A stretch of DNA of 64,000 nt, taken from the NCBI RefSeq assembly GCF_018398315.1, contig NZ_JAHBRW010000001.1, positions 3,852,501 to 3,916,500 of the forward strand, in the 5' to 3' direction. Within the stretch, counting starts at the first letter, position 1; each line of letters begins with the position of its first letter. The notes beneath the pieces are model-generated. The model was not told the origin of the DNA and did no database searches. It saw only the letters and a list, made by a program, of their open reading frames with translations. This stretch comes from Chelatococcus sp. YT9. GTDB taxonomy: Bacteria > Pseudomonadota > Alphaproteobacteria > Rhizobiales > Beijerinckiaceae. Made by a program: the position numbers and the translations under genes. Positions 28,611 to 38,290 of this stretch are shown here, piece after piece.

Positions 28611-29939
28611 TCAGAGCCGATCGACCAATCCAGCGCCGACCATGGCGGCGATCACCATCCCGCGCCGCAGTAGCGGTCCGCCGGGAAACCGCGGAACCGG
28701 CAAGCGCGCCATAAGCTCGAAGCGATCGCTTCGCCCCGCGATCGCCTCCGCGATCGCAACACCCGTGTAGGGACCAATCATGACGCCTTGGCCGGAAAAG
28801 CCTGAAGCCACATAGAGATCAGGCCCAGTCCCCGCTTCGGGCGCAAGCCTCAGGTCGGGTCCTAACCTGCGGACGAAGGGCAGGCGGGTGGCCGTGATTC
28901 CGAGGCGCCCGCCCCAAGCGTGAGTTAGCGGTACGTCCGCGAGATCGGGGAAGACCTTGAGCAGACGTGGTTGCACACGGCTCCGGATGTTGGTGGGCAC
29001 GGCGTCGCCGTAACTCTCGCCACCGCCGAAGACGAGGCGATCGTCTGCCGTCCGCTTGAAGTAGTTGACCACGAATTTGCTATCGGAAGCCGCATAGCGC
29101 TTGGTCAGCACCGTTGTCGCCCGGCTGCCGAGTGGCTCCGTCGCCACCATGAAATTCACGATGGGCACCACATGCGCGGCAACTTCGGGCAGGAGATTGC
29201 CGAGACTGCCATCGCCTGTCACAACAACAATGCGGGCACTCACCGTGCCGCGGGTTGTCTCCAGGCGCCAGCCGGTGCCATCGCGCGTGATGCACCGCAC
29301 AGTTGCGGTCTCGGCGATACGCGCGCCCGCGGCGCTCGCCGTAGCCGCAAGGCCGCGGGTGAGCGCGAGTGGGTCCAGATGCCCGCCGCGAGGATCGAAT
29401 ATCCCGCCGAGATAGCCCTGCGCGCCTGTGTAGCCATGCAGGTCTGCAGGGGTCAAAACCTCGAGCCCATCGACGCCATAACGTTTGGCCATATGGAGCG
29501 CATCGACCCGCATTCCCTCAGCGATATCGCGCCGATGGGCAAGACTGAGGAGGCCCGGCTCGAAGTCGCAGGTGATTTCGTGGCGTGCGATGCGGTCATG
29601 CAGCCAGCGCCGCGCCTCCTCCGCAAACTGCCAGAGGCGCATCGCCTCTTCCTCGCCGACCTTCGCTTCTAACCATCGCTGGTCGCGGCGCTGGCCCGGA
29701 TGAATTTGCCCGCCATTGACGCCCGAGGCCCCACCTCCGATGCGGCTCGCCTCGAGAACGAGAACATCGGCGCCTCCTTCGGCCAAGGTCAGCGCGGCGC
29801 CAAGCCCGGTGAAGCCGGCTCCGACGACGCAGATATCGGCGCGCGCACCATCCGCCAGGAAGTCCGTGGCAGGTGCGGCATTGAGGGGCGCGTCCTCATA
29901 GAGGTTGGGTAGGGCGCCGAAGGACGAAGGCTGAGCCAT
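28611..29939 (-). CDS. FAD-dependent amine oxidoreductase, PuuB-like
   Basis: 442-residue DAO-type flavoprotein with the Rossmann FAD motif ICVVGAGFTGLGAALTLAEG near the N-terminus and SRIGGGASGVNGGQIHPGQR, typical of gamma-glutamylputrescine oxidase and related amine oxidases. The C-terminus has a second FAD-contact segment GFSGQGVMIGPYTG. It follows the PuuA-like glutamine synthetase gene by 37 bases on the same strand. Together they suggest the glutamylated putrescine pathway, in which PuuA glutamylates the amine and PuuB oxidises it. The precise amine is inferred. Confidence 0.85.
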   Translation of the reverse strand: MAQPSSFGALPNLYEDAPLNAAPATDFLADGARADICVVGAGFTGLGAALTLAEGGADVLVLEASRIGGGASGVNGGQIHPGQRRDQRWLEAKVGEEEAMRLWQFAEEARRWLHDRIARHEITCDFEPGLLSLAHRRDIAEGMRVDALHMAKRYGVDGLEVLTPADLHGYTGAQGYLGGIFDPRGGHLDPLALTRGLAATASAAGARIAETATVRCITRDGTGWRLETTRGTVSARIVVVTGDGSLGNLLPEVAAHVVPIVNFMVATEPLGSRATTVLTKRYAASDSKFVVNYFKRTADDRLVFGGGESYGDAVPTNIRSRVQPRLLKVFPDLADVPLTHAWGGRLGITATRLPFVRRLGPDLRLAPEAGTGPDLYVASGFSGQGVMIGPYTGVAIAEAIAGRSDRFELMARLPVPRFPGGPLLRRGMVIAAMVGAGLVDRL

Positions 29940-29976
29940 TTATGTCAGGCGGGTCATGCTAGCCAGGTCGTGGAGC

Positions 29977-31377
29977 TCAGACATTGAGAAGCAGGTATTC
30001 GCGTTCCCAGGGGCTGATTACCTCCATGAAAGTCTCGAACTCGGAGCGCTTCACCGCGGTGAAGGCGCGTACGAAGCTCTCGCCTAAAATCTCACGCATG
30101 GCCTCGCTTTCCTCGAGGGCCGCCACCGCCTCGAGCAGGCCGAGCGGCAGATCGTGATCGAGATCGTAGGCCGAGCCGGGAACCGGTTCGCCAGGTCTCA
30201 ACCGCCGCTCGACGCCGAGAAGGCCACAGGCGAGTGAGGCGGCGATGGCGAGATAGGGATTGGCGTCGGAGGAGGGGACCCGGTTCTCGACGCGCCGTGC
30301 TTCCGGGCTGGATGGCGGAACCCTGAGGCCAGTCGTGCGGTTGTCGTATCCCCAACGCGTGTTGATGGGCGCCGTCGAATGGCGCGTCAGACGCCGATAG
30401 GAGTTCACATAAGGCGCGAGCATGGCCATTGCAGCGGGCAGATGGGTCTGCAGGCCGGCGATATAGGAGAAGAACTCCTGCGTCGGCTGGCCGTCAGCTT
30501 GATTGGTGAAGATATTGGCGCCCGTTTCCGCATCAACCACCGACATGTGGATGTGCATGGCCGAGCCTGGCTGGTGGGCGATGGGCTTTGCCATGAAGGT
30601 CGCGTACATGTCATGTGCCAGCGCGGCTTCCCGAATGGTGCGCTTGAAGAGGAATACCTGATCGGCGAGATCGATGGGATCACCGTGACGCAGGTTGATC
30701 TCCATCTGGCCGGCGCCTTCCTCATGGATAAGGGTATCGATCTCCAGACCCTGCGCCTCCGAGTAGTCATAGATGAGATCGAACAAGGCATCGAATTCGT
30801 TGACCGCCGCGATTGAATAGGCCTGCCGGCCGATTTCAGCCCGGCCGGAACGTCCGATCGGCGGCTCCAGCGGATAGTCCGGGTCGGTGTTGCGCTTGAC
30901 GAGATAGAACTCGATTTCCGGCGCGACGATCGGCTGCCAGCCGCGCTGGCGGTACATGTCTACAACGCGCTTCAACACCTGTCGCGGCGACGTCTCGACC
31001 GGGCGGCCATCGCGGAAATAGGCGTCATGGATGATCTGCGCCGTGGGATCGCTCGCCCATGGCACGACGGTCAGGGTGGATAGATCGGGCTCGAGGATCA
31101 GGTCGCCGTCCGTCGGTAGCTCCTTGTCGACGACCTCATCGGGATAGTCACCCGAGATGGTCTGGTAAAAGATGGCGCCCGGCAGGCTGAGATTGGGGCT
31201 GCCGAAGAACTTTTCCGACGGCATCATCTTGCCGCGGGCGACACCGGCCTGATTGGGCACAAAACACTCGATATCCTCGATGCCGTGCGCATCGACGAAG
31301 GCACGCGCTGCTTCGATATCGGCCGCTCCGCGATTGTTCTGCAGGAGCTTGGTGCCCTTTTTGTCCTGTTTCGCCAT
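29977..31377 (-). CDS. Glutamine synthetase-family protein, PuuA-like gamma-glutamylpolyamine synthetase
   Basis: 466-residue protein of the glutamine synthetase superfamily. It has the catalytic-domain motifs NLRHGDPIDLADQVF, FMAKPIAHQPGSAMHIHMSV and NRVPSSDANPYLAIAAS. It is shorter in the N-terminal beta-grasp than classical GlnA and lies beside an amine-oxidase gene and Pot-type permeases, which favours gamma-glutamylputrescine synthetase. The ATP-dependent reaction would join glutamate to putrescine or another amine. It is divergent from the permease genes, with a 214-base shared promoter region. Confidence 0.87.
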   Translation of the reverse strand: MAKQDKKGTKLLQNNRGAADIEAARAFVDAHGIEDIECFVPNQAGVARGKMMPSEKFFGSPNLSLPGAIFYQTISGDYPDEVVDKELPTDGDLILEPDLSTLTVVPWASDPTAQIIHDAYFRDGRPVETSPRQVLKRVVDMYRQRGWQPIVAPEIEFYLVKRNTDPDYPLEPPIGRSGRAEIGRQAYSIAAVNEFDALFDLIYDYSEAQGLEIDTLIHEEGAGQMEINLRHGDPIDLADQVFLFKRTIREAALAHDMYATFMAKPIAHQPGSAMHIHMSVVDAETGANIFTNQADGQPTQEFFSYIAGLQTHLPAAMAMLAPYVNSYRRLTRHSTAPINTRWGYDNRTTGLRVPPSSPEARRVENRVPSSDANPYLAIAASLACGLLGVERRLRPGEPVPGSAYDLDHDLPLGLLEAVAALEESEAMREILGESFVRAFTAVKRSEFETFMEVISPWEREYLLLNV

Positions 31378-31591
31378 GGTTCCTTCGCTGTCATTCTCGC
31401 GCTAAGGCCTTCGAGCAGAAAGCCGCTGGCCAGGGACGCCTGTCAATGGCCGTAGTCTACACCCTGCCGCCGATCCGTGCTCGCGATTGCATCCAAAACA
31501 CATATCGCAGCAGGTACTCCCCTAACGCCTACAATCCCTATAAATCTTGGCGGGAACAATGGTTGGGCCCGATTCTTCCTTCCGGACGGAC

Positions 31592-32518
31592 ATGACGATA
31601 CCCCATTCGAAGAGCCCGACACGACGCTTGATGCAAGCGGCGGTGCCCGCCATCCCCTACGCGTGGCTTCTCGTCTTCTTTCTTGTTCCCTTTGTCATCG
31701 TGCTGAAGCTGTCGTTATCGCAGACGGCGAGCGCCATGCCGCCGTACCAGCCTGTGCTGGACCTCACAGGGGGTCTCGCGGGGATCGCGACGTTCCTCTC
31801 TGGCCTCAATCTCGATAACTTCCTTTTGCTGCTGGAGGATTTTTTCTACGGCGAGGCGGTTCTGTCATCCGTTCGTATTGCCGCCACCGCGACGGCCATC
31901 CTCGTCGTCATCGGCTTTCCCTTCGCCTATGCCATGGCGAAGGCGCCTCCGGCCTGCCGGCCGTTGCTTGTCCTCCTGGTGATCCTGCCATTCTGGATGA
32001 GCTTTCTCATTCGCGTCTATGCCTGGATCGGCATTCTGCGTCCGCAGGGTCTCCTCGATGCGGTTCTCATCGGCGTTGGTCTCACCAGCGAGCCGCTTGG
32101 GCTCTTGCAGACAGAGACGGCAGTCCTCATCGGCCTCGTCTATTGCTACCTGCCCTTCATGATCCTGCCGCTGTTCGCCACTCTCGAGAAATTCGACTGG
32201 ACCCTGCTGGAGGCTGCTGAGGACCTTGGCGCCCGGCCATGGCGGAGTTTTCGCAAGGTGACGCTGCCGCTGGCGTTGCCGGGCCTGGCCGCCGGGGCCT
32301 TGCTCTGCTTCATCCCGATTATGGGGGAATACGTCATTCCCGAGCTCCTCGGCGGGACAGACACACTGATGATCGGCAAGACCCTGTCCGACGAGTTCTT
32401 CAAGAACAGGGACTGGCCGCTCGCTTCGGCGGTGGCGATCGTTCTGCTCGTCATCATCATCGGGCCGATTACGCTGCACCGGTCGATCGAAATGCGCCGG
32501 CTGGAGCAGGCCCGATGA
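31592..32518 (+). CDS. Polyamine-type ABC transporter permease, PotB/PotH-like
   Basis: Inner-membrane permease of 308 residues with about six membrane segments and the coupling loop DWTLLEAAEDLGARPWRSFRKV. Motifs such as PFWMSFLIRVYAWIGIL and IPELLGGTDTLMIGKTLSDEF are typical of spermidine/putrescine permeases. I chose the ATG at 31592 rather than the longer frame beginning at 31547. It overlaps the second permease by four bases. Neither an ATPase nor a binding protein gene lies in the window, so these must come from another locus. Confidence 0.9.
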   Translation: MTIPHSKSPTRRLMQAAVPAIPYAWLLVFFLVPFVIVLKLSLSQTASAMPPYQPVLDLTGGLAGIATFLSGLNLDNFLLLLEDFFYGEAVLSSVRIAATATAILVVIGFPFAYAMAKAPPACRPLLVLLVILPFWMSFLIRVYAWIGILRPQGLLDAVLIGVGLTSEPLGLLQTETAVLIGLVYCYLPFMILPLFATLEKFDWTLLEAAEDLGARPWRSFRKVTLPLALPGLAAGALLCFIPIMGEYVIPELLGGTDTLMIGKTLSDEFFKNRDWPLASAVAIVLLVIIIGPITLHRSIEMRRLEQAR

Positions 32519-33312
32519 TCCGCCGCCTTTCCCGTCTCGACACAACCGTGCTGACGTTGGGCTTCGTTTTTCTCTATCTGCCCCTTGTCGTCCTGGTGAT
32601 CTATTCGTTCAATGGCTCGCAGCTCGTGGCGGTGTGGGGCGGCTTTTCGACACGCTGGTACAGCGAGGTCTGGGCCAACTCGCAGCTTATCGATGCCCTA
32701 TGGACCTCCGTCGGGGTCGCGCTCGTCTCGGCGAGCCTCGCGACTGTCTTGGGGACGTTCGCCGCCCTGGCGCTCGTGCGTCACGGCCGCTTCCGCGGCA
32801 GAACATTGTTCACGGGCATGATCTATGCGCCGTTGGTGATGCCGGAGGTGATCACGGGTCTCGCACTTCTGCTCTTCTTTGTTTCGCTGGATATCGGACG
32901 TGGCTTCTGGACCGTGACGCTCGCTCACACGAGTTTCACCATGAGCTTCGTCGCGGTTGTCGTGCAATCGCGGCTGATCGCTTTCGACCGCAGCCTCGAG
33001 GAAGCAGCACTCGACCTCGGCTCGCCACCCCTGCGCACTTTCTTCAAGGTCACGCTGCCGCTGATCGCGCCTTCGGTCGGTGCCGGCTTCCTGCTGGCGC
33101 TCACCCTGTCGCTTGACGATGTCGTCATCGCCAGCTTCACCACCGGTCCCGGCACTTCGACTTTGCCGATCGAAATTTTCAACAAGGCGCGCCGGGGCCT
33201 GTCTCCCGAGATCAATGCCCTGTGCACTCTGATGCTGCTCGCCGTGACCGTCCTCGTCATCGCTTCGTCGCTCGTGACGAAGGCGAGGAACGGCGATGCC
33301 GCGGCACTTTAA
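32515..33312 (+). CDS. Polyamine-type ABC transporter permease, PotC/PotI-like
   Basis: 265-residue partner permease. It starts with an N-terminal membrane segment (LTLGFVFLYLPLVVLVIYSF followed by NGS), as in PotC/PotI, and has the loop DRSLEEAALDLGSPPLRTFFKV and the C-terminal SLDDVVIASFTTGPGTSTLP. The ATG at 32515 overlaps the preceding stop. The cluster of two permeases next to PuuA- and PuuB-like enzymes points to putrescine uptake and catabolism. Confidence 0.9.
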   Translation: MIRRLSRLDTTVLTLGFVFLYLPLVVLVIYSFNGSQLVAVWGGFSTRWYSEVWANSQLIDALWTSVGVALVSASLATVLGTFAALALVRHGRFRGRTLFTGMIYAPLVMPEVITGLALLLFFVSLDIGRGFWTVTLAHTSFTMSFVAVVVQSRLIAFDRSLEEAALDLGSPPLRTFFKVTLPLIAPSVGAGFLLALTLSLDDVVIASFTTGPGTSTLPIEIFNKARRGLSPEINALCTLMLLAVTVLVIASSLVTKARNGDAAAL

Positions 33313-33342
33313 GAAGCGCGCATAACGTCCTCATGGATCAGT

Positions 33343-35166
33343 TTATTGCGCTTTGATGGCCTCGATGCGAGCCGGGCCCCGCTGGAGGCTGTTGATCGGA
33401 GCCGCGAACAGGGGCGCGGTCACCGATGAGCGCTCTATAAGGGCCTGGATGTCGGGAGCGATTGAGGGGCTGTCCCAATTTCCTGTGATACCGAGCGGGA
33501 AGCCTTTAGCCGGCACGGCAGTCGTCGGTGGGGTGACCACGCCTCGCAAGCTGAGCTGGCGGTCCGCGATATCGATCCGCCCGCCGAGAGTGCCGCGCAG
33601 TCCCGGAGCGTTCATGGTGGCGTCCGTGATGTCGCCGACGCCGTTCGCAATCGCAAGGCTGAGGCCGATCTGATCGAAATTGGTGCGACCGCCCCGCCAT
33701 TCCATCGCGGTCGAAAGCGGCCGGGCTTGGACGCGCTTGGCAATGTCGGCCAAATCGAGCCCGGCAATCTCGCCCTGACGCAGGTTGAGGGTAAGTTTCC
33801 CACCAAGCTCATTGGCAAGCGCCGCGAAGGAGCGACCGCTCGATTCGAGGGCGATCTGCCCTTGGGCGAGCCCGGTGAACCGCCTGTTGCCAAAAACTTC
33901 GTTGATCACATCTCCGGCTTCGATCCGGTCGAAGCTGCCCATGAGCTTGACCTCGACACCAGGCGTCTGGCTCTGGGTCATGATCAGCCGTCCTTTGAGG
34001 GTGCCCTGGCCGAGCGAGGCCCGCCCGACGGACACCTCGGTGCGGCCGGCGTTCATCATGATGCCGGCGGCGACGTTCTCAAAAGCCAGCGCGCCGAGGC
34101 GTGCCGAATTGGCGGACAGGCGAATGTCGAGGTTCGCGCTGTCAAGCATCGGCGTGAATGTCTCGCGGCTCCAGCTTCCCCAGGAGGAGCGAGCGGGGAC
34201 AAGGGGCTGCAGCAGCCGGTCCAGGTCGAGCGTGTCGGCTGCTACCGTGGCCGACAGGAAAGGACGGTCTCCCTCGAAGCGCAACACCAGCGCACCCTCG
34301 AGCGGGTTCTTGCCAAGCTCGATCGTTGCCGCGGGGATGGCTCCACCGCGCAACGAAAGATCGCCATCGCCGCTCAGCGCGAAGCTATCGATCTGGGTCG
34401 CAAGCGGCAGAGGATGGTCGAGCCACATCACGGCGTCGGCGAGCGATGGGCTCTTGAGGCTGTAGCGGCCCCGGGTTCGTAGAGCGTCGACGGCCTCGAT
34501 CGTGCCCAGGAGCGAAGCGGATATCAGGCGTGACGAAACCGAGATCCAAGCCGGGGAGCTTTGCCCGGCTGCAAGGCTGCGCGGTTGGAGATTGATCGCG
34601 CGGAAATCCACCATCTCGCCACGCCAACGCCCACGACCTTGGAGATCGAGATCGTCATCCTGCGGGGACCATTTGGCGAAAAGGTCGATGTCATCCGCGA
34701 CGTCATCGCCGTCATCATCGAGCAATTGCCCCCGCAACAGCGTGAGCCGTGTTGGCGTGACGGACGCGCTCGTGTCAGTGAGGCGCTGCTGCAGACTGGG
34801 CCACAGATCCGGAGCGGTTAAGGGCCGCAGGCGCACAGCCGGTGCGACCAAGGTCGCTTCCGCGATGGCGATCTGTCGGGAGCCGAACAACGTAAGGAGA
34901 TTGATGTCGGCGCGCAGCTGGCGTGCGAAGGCCATGCGCTCGCCGTTGGCGGCGCGAAGCGTCACGTCGGGCAAAGTGATCCTTGGTACGGGCAGCAGGG
35001 TGAGGGTGGCATCCCCCTCCGACACGAGCGTCAGGCCCGTCACACGCTCCACTTGCCGTGCCACCTCCCGATCAAGCCTCAGGCCTGGCACAGCCCAGGG
35101 CGTCACCGCCGCAAGCGCCAGCACAAACGAGATCGATGCGAGGAGGAAAAACGTCCGTCGTGTCAT
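33343..35166 (-). CDS. AsmA-family protein
   Basis: 607-residue protein with an N-terminal membrane anchor (FFLLASISFVLALAAVTPWA) followed by a long beta-rich periplasmic region, as in AsmA and TamB-related lipid-transfer proteins. The AsmA-type landmarks are the early segment RLDREVARQVERVTGL and the C-terminal GKLTLNLRQGEIAGLDLADI with GLRGTLGGRIDIADRQLSL. It probably works in outer-membrane lipid or protein homeostasis, an inference from the family. I start at ATG 35166; an in-frame TTG two codons upstream is unlikely. Confidence 0.85.
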   Translation of the reverse strand: MTRRTFFLLASISFVLALAAVTPWAVPGLRLDREVARQVERVTGLTLVSEGDATLTLLPVPRITLPDVTLRAANGERMAFARQLRADINLLTLFGSRQIAIAEATLVAPAVRLRPLTAPDLWPSLQQRLTDTSASVTPTRLTLLRGQLLDDDGDDVADDIDLFAKWSPQDDDLDLQGRGRWRGEMVDFRAINLQPRSLAAGQSSPAWISVSSRLISASLLGTIEAVDALRTRGRYSLKSPSLADAVMWLDHPLPLATQIDSFALSGDGDLSLRGGAIPAATIELGKNPLEGALVLRFEGDRPFLSATVAADTLDLDRLLQPLVPARSSWGSWSRETFTPMLDSANLDIRLSANSARLGALAFENVAAGIMMNAGRTEVSVGRASLGQGTLKGRLIMTQSQTPGVEVKLMGSFDRIEAGDVINEVFGNRRFTGLAQGQIALESSGRSFAALANELGGKLTLNLRQGEIAGLDLADIAKRVQARPLSTAMEWRGGRTNFDQIGLSLAIANGVGDITDATMNAPGLRGTLGGRIDIADRQLSLRGVVTPPTTAVPAKGFPLGITGNWDSPSIAPDIQALIERSSVTAPLFAAPINSLQRGPARIEAIKAQ

Positions 35167-35430
35167 GAGCAAAAATCAATAACGGGTCAACAGACAGGAC
35201 GAACGAATCGCCCGGTCGCTTGAGAGGCAGCCGAGAAGGCTGAGCACGGCGGCCTAACCTCTCGAAAACCTTACCAAAAATTCTCAGCGGCCAACATCGC
35301 CGGCCATGTGAGAGAGCCGCCTCGCCCTCGCGGCGCACTCTGGCAGATATTGTGTGAAGCTGAAAGGTGGCGCTTTATTGACCAGCAAGGTGCCAGTCCC
35401 AGGTATCGCCGATATAACGGGGAAGAAAAC

Positions 35431-37386
35431 ATGACATCGTCGCGACCGATTTGGGCGCCGGATGCGGCGGAAGCGTCCCTATCAACAGTTGCACGTTTCA
35501 TGCGTTTTCTCGGCGCGCGCGTCGGGCGAACCTTTTCTTCCTATCGCGAGCTTCATGCTTTCTCGGTTGCAGATCGCGCGGCCTTCTGGTCTGCCTTATG
35601 GGACTTCTGCGGCGTTGTGGGCGAGCGCACGGATGTGGTGCTCGCGCAGGACACCATGCCGGGGGCGACCTTTTTTCCCGGGGCTCGCCTCAACTTCGCG
35701 GAAAATCTCCTGCAGCGGCGTGACCACGCCACGGCCATCGTTTTCCGCGGAGAGGACAAGGAGGAGGCGAGGCTCTCCTTCGCCGACCTGTACAGCCTCG
35801 TTTCCCATATGCAGCAATGGCTCGAAAGCCTTGGCGTTGGTCCCGGTCATCGCGTTGCTGCGATGATGCCGAACCGCCCTGAGACCGTCGCCGCCATGTT
35901 GGCGACCGCCGCACTAGGCGCGACCTGGGCCTCCTGCTCGCCGGATTTCGGCGTCCATGGCGTGCTGGACCGATTTGGGCAAATCACGCCGACAGTGTTC
36001 TTCGCGGTCGACGGCTATTGGTATGCCGGCAAGCGGATACCGATTGGTGACAAGGTGAGGGACATTGCAGCACGCCTGCCGAGTCTCAAGGCTGTCGCCC
36101 TCGTGCCTTATCTTGGCGATGCCGAGGAGCTAGCCGACACCATTCCCCACGCTGTCTATCTGCCCGAGGTGCTCGCGGCCTTTCCGGCGCGGGCTGTACA
36201 TTTCCCGCGTTTTCCCTTCGACCATCCTCTCTATGTTCTCTTCTCCTCCGGAACGACGGGCGCGCCCAAATGCATTGTGCATGGAGCGGGTGGCGCACTG
36301 CTTCAGCACCTGAAGGAGCATCGGCTGCATTTCGATATCCGCGCCGGAGACCGGGTCTTTTATTTCACAACATGTGGCTGGATGATGTGGAACTGGCTTG
36401 CCGCTGTTCTCGCCAGCGATGCGACGATCCTCCTTTACGACGGTTCGCCGCTCCACCCCTCGCCGAACGTGCTGTTCGACTATGCCGAGGATGAACGGGC
36501 GACCCTGTTCGGCACGTCGGCGAAGTTCATCGACAGTTGCCACAAAGCTGGAATACGCCCCCGCGATCGCTACGATCTGTCCACGGTGCGCGTCATCGCT
36601 TCGACGGGTTCACCGCTTTCGCCCGAGAGCTACGACTACGTCTATGACGCGGTTTCGCCCGACGCGCAGCTGGTATCGATGTCAGGCGGGACGGACATCC
36701 TCGGCTGCTTCGTTCTGGGGGAGCCGACGTCGCCTGTGTGGAGGGGGGAGATTCAAGCGCCGGGGCTGGGATTAGCCATCGAGGTATGGGACGAGGATGG
36801 CCGGCCCATGGTGTCCGGCAAAGGCGAGCTGGTCTGCTCCAAGGCCTTTCCCACCATGCCGCTCGCCTTCTGGAACGACCCGGACGGCAGCCGCTACCGC
36901 GCGAGTTATTTCGAGCGGTTTCCCGGGGTCTGGTGCCATGGCGACTTCGCCGAATGGACGGAGCATGGGGGCATTGTCATTCATGGGCGCTCGGATGCAA
37001 CCCTCAACCCTGGCGGCGTGCGGATCGGAACAGCGGAAATCTATGCTCAGCTTGATAGAATTCCGGAGGTGCTTGAAGGGATCGCGATCGGGCAGGAATG
37101 GGACAACGACGTGCGGGTGGTGCTTTTCGTACGGCTCGCGGAAGGGGCAAGGCTCGACGCGGCGCTGGAGGAGGCGATACGCGCGGCAATACGGACCGGC
37201 GCCAGCCCGAGGCATGTTCCCGCCAAGATTCTTGCGGTTGCAGACATTCCGCGCACGAAGTCAGGCAAGATTACTGAGCTCGCCGTGCGTGACATCGTCC
37301 ATGGCAGGGCTGTCAAGAACGCGGATTCACTAGCCAACCCCGAAGCGCTTGAGTTCTTCCGCGACCGACCGGAATTGCGCCTATGA
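35431..37386 (+). CDS. Acetoacetyl-CoA synthetase
   Basis: 651-residue adenylate-forming enzyme that makes acetoacetyl-CoA from acetoacetate, ATP and CoA. Landmarks are the N-terminal acetyl-CoA-synthetase domain, [30 protein letters not shown], the AMP-binding motif [30 protein letters not shown] and the C-terminal lysine region [17 protein letters not shown] chose the ATG at 35431 (GGGGAAG upstream) over the longer open frame. It is the last chromosomal gene before the phage attachment site and probably serves ketone-body or polyhydroxybutyrate metabolism. Confidence 0.94.
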   Translation: MTSSRPIWAPDAAEASLSTVARFMRFLGARVGRTFSSYRELHAFSVADRAAFWSALWDFCGVVGERTDVVLAQDTMPGATFFPGARLNFAENLLQRRDHATAIVFRGEDKEEARLSFADLYSLVSHMQQWLESLGVGPGHRVAAMMPNRPETVAAMLATAALGATWASCSPDFGVHGVLDRFGQITPTVFFAVDGYWYAGKRIPIGDKVRDIAARLPSLKAVALVPYLGDAEELADTIPHAVYLPEVLAAFPARAVHFPRFPFDHPLYVLFSSGTTGAPKCIVHGAGGALLQHLKEHRLHFDIRAGDRVFYFTTCGWMMWNWLAAVLASDATILLYDGSPLHPSPNVLFDYAEDERATLFGTSAKFIDSCHKAGIRPRDRYDLSTVRVIASTGSPLSPESYDYVYDAVSPDAQLVSMSGGTDILGCFVLGEPTSPVWRGEIQAPGLGLAIEVWDEDGRPMVSGKGELVCSKAFPTMPLAFWNDPDGSRYRASYFERFPGVWCHGDFAEWTEHGGIVIHGRSDATLNPGGVRIGTAEIYAQLDRIPEVLEGIAIGQEWDNDVRVVLFVRLAEGARLDAALEEAIRAAIRTGASPRHVPAKILAVADIPRTKSGKITELAVRDIVHGRAVKNADSLANPEALEFFRDRPELRL

Positions 37387-37610
37387 TCGCGGTTCGCATT
37401 ACCCGGTTCGTCACACACAGACTGCGGCTCACTCGATATGCGTGGCACTGCCAATGCTGGCTGGCCGGATCTTTAAAGAGGGAATGGAAGGCGGCATCCT
37501 ATTCGTGCGATGACGTGGAGATCATCGCAATGGCAGCCGAAGCATAAGCGGTCGCGAATGGGCTCAAAAACGCCGCTTTCGGTTCTGCGTGAAAAACTCT
37601 GAAAAACGAT

Positions 37611-37657
37611 TGGCTGGGGGACCTGGATTCGAACCAGGACTAACGGAGTCAGAGTCC
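37611..37657 (-). other. 3' half of tRNA-Gln(CUG): phage attachment site
   Basis: Read on the minus strand, the segment contains an anticodon arm with loop CTCTGAC (anticodon CUG), a variable loop, a perfect T-arm (CCTGG-TTCGAAT-CCAGG), an acceptor 3' strand TCCCCCA, discriminator G and an encoded CCA. Upstream of the anticodon stem the match to a tRNA stops: positions 27-28 are GG, which do not pair with 42-43, and no D-arm or 5' acceptor strand follows. It is therefore a 3' fragment, the usual duplicated core left when a phage integrates at a tRNA 3' end. The intact tRNA is expected at the other prophage end. The rest of 37387-37720 shows no gene. Confidence 0.85.
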
Positions 37658-37720
37658 CCACATATGCAAGATATATCAACAACTAAGCTCCAAAATCTCA
37701 CAAATGCGACCCGAGGCTTA

Positions 37721-38290
37721 TCAATAGGTTACGAGCGTTTCGCAAAGTGAATTCTCGCCCAAAATGGCGTCAACGGCGCTGCGTAGATCCGCGATCGACC
37801 CGTCATTCCGCAGCACCAAATCGGGGGCACCCGGCAGCACCTCCGAAGGATGATCCGAGAGCGGCCCAACGCCAGGGCGCCGCACCTCGACGAGAAGCGC
37901 GCCGCGCTGTCGCAGTGCCTCAACCTCATTGGCAAAGCGCACGCTCTCTTGCACCACCCGGCCGCCGCCCTGAATGACGCGGTCGACTTTGGCCAGCCAG
38001 AGCGACAGCCAGAAATCAGCCCCGACGCAGTTCCGGCCCCATTCGGTGCCGAGGGTCTGCTGCGCCTCGGTTGAGGTGATCCCCAATTCCGGGATGAGAT
38101 CGCGCTTCAGATCGCCATCGACGAAGCGCACAATCGTCGCCTCGTCATAGCCAATCTCGCGCAGGAGGGCGCCCAGCATCTGTTTGAGCGGCCGGCCGAT
38201 GTGCGGCGCTGTGAATCCGTGGCGCTCGCGTAGATGCCGGGCGACCTCGCTCTTGCCGGCCCCGGCATAGCCCATGAGCCCGATGATCAT
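37721..38290 (-). CDS. Phage deoxynucleoside monophosphate kinase-like protein
   Basis: 189-residue P-loop kinase with Walker A GYAGAGKSEVARHL at the N-terminus. The layout, with EAQQTLGTEWGRNCVGADFW in the middle and a GGRVVQESVRFANEVEAL segment, matches phage dNMP kinases that supply dNTPs for replication. It is the gene nearest the attachment site and overlaps the metallophosphoesterase gene by four bases (ATGA). It could equally phosphorylate modified phage nucleotides; that cannot be judged here. Confidence 0.8.
   Translation of the reverse strand: MIIGLMGYAGAGKSEVARHLRERHGFTAPHIGRPLKQMLGALLREIGYDEATIVRFVDGDLKRDLIPELGITSTEAQQTLGTEWGRNCVGADFWLSLWLAKVDRVIQGGGRVVQESVRFANEVEALRQRGALLVEVRRPGVGPLSDHPSEVLPGAPDLVLRNDGSIADLRSAVDAILGENSLCETLVTY

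Noticed and set aside
37387-37720. A complete tRNA gene at the prophage boundary
   Set aside because: Only the 3' half is present; no D-arm or 5' acceptor strand can be found upstream on the minus strand.
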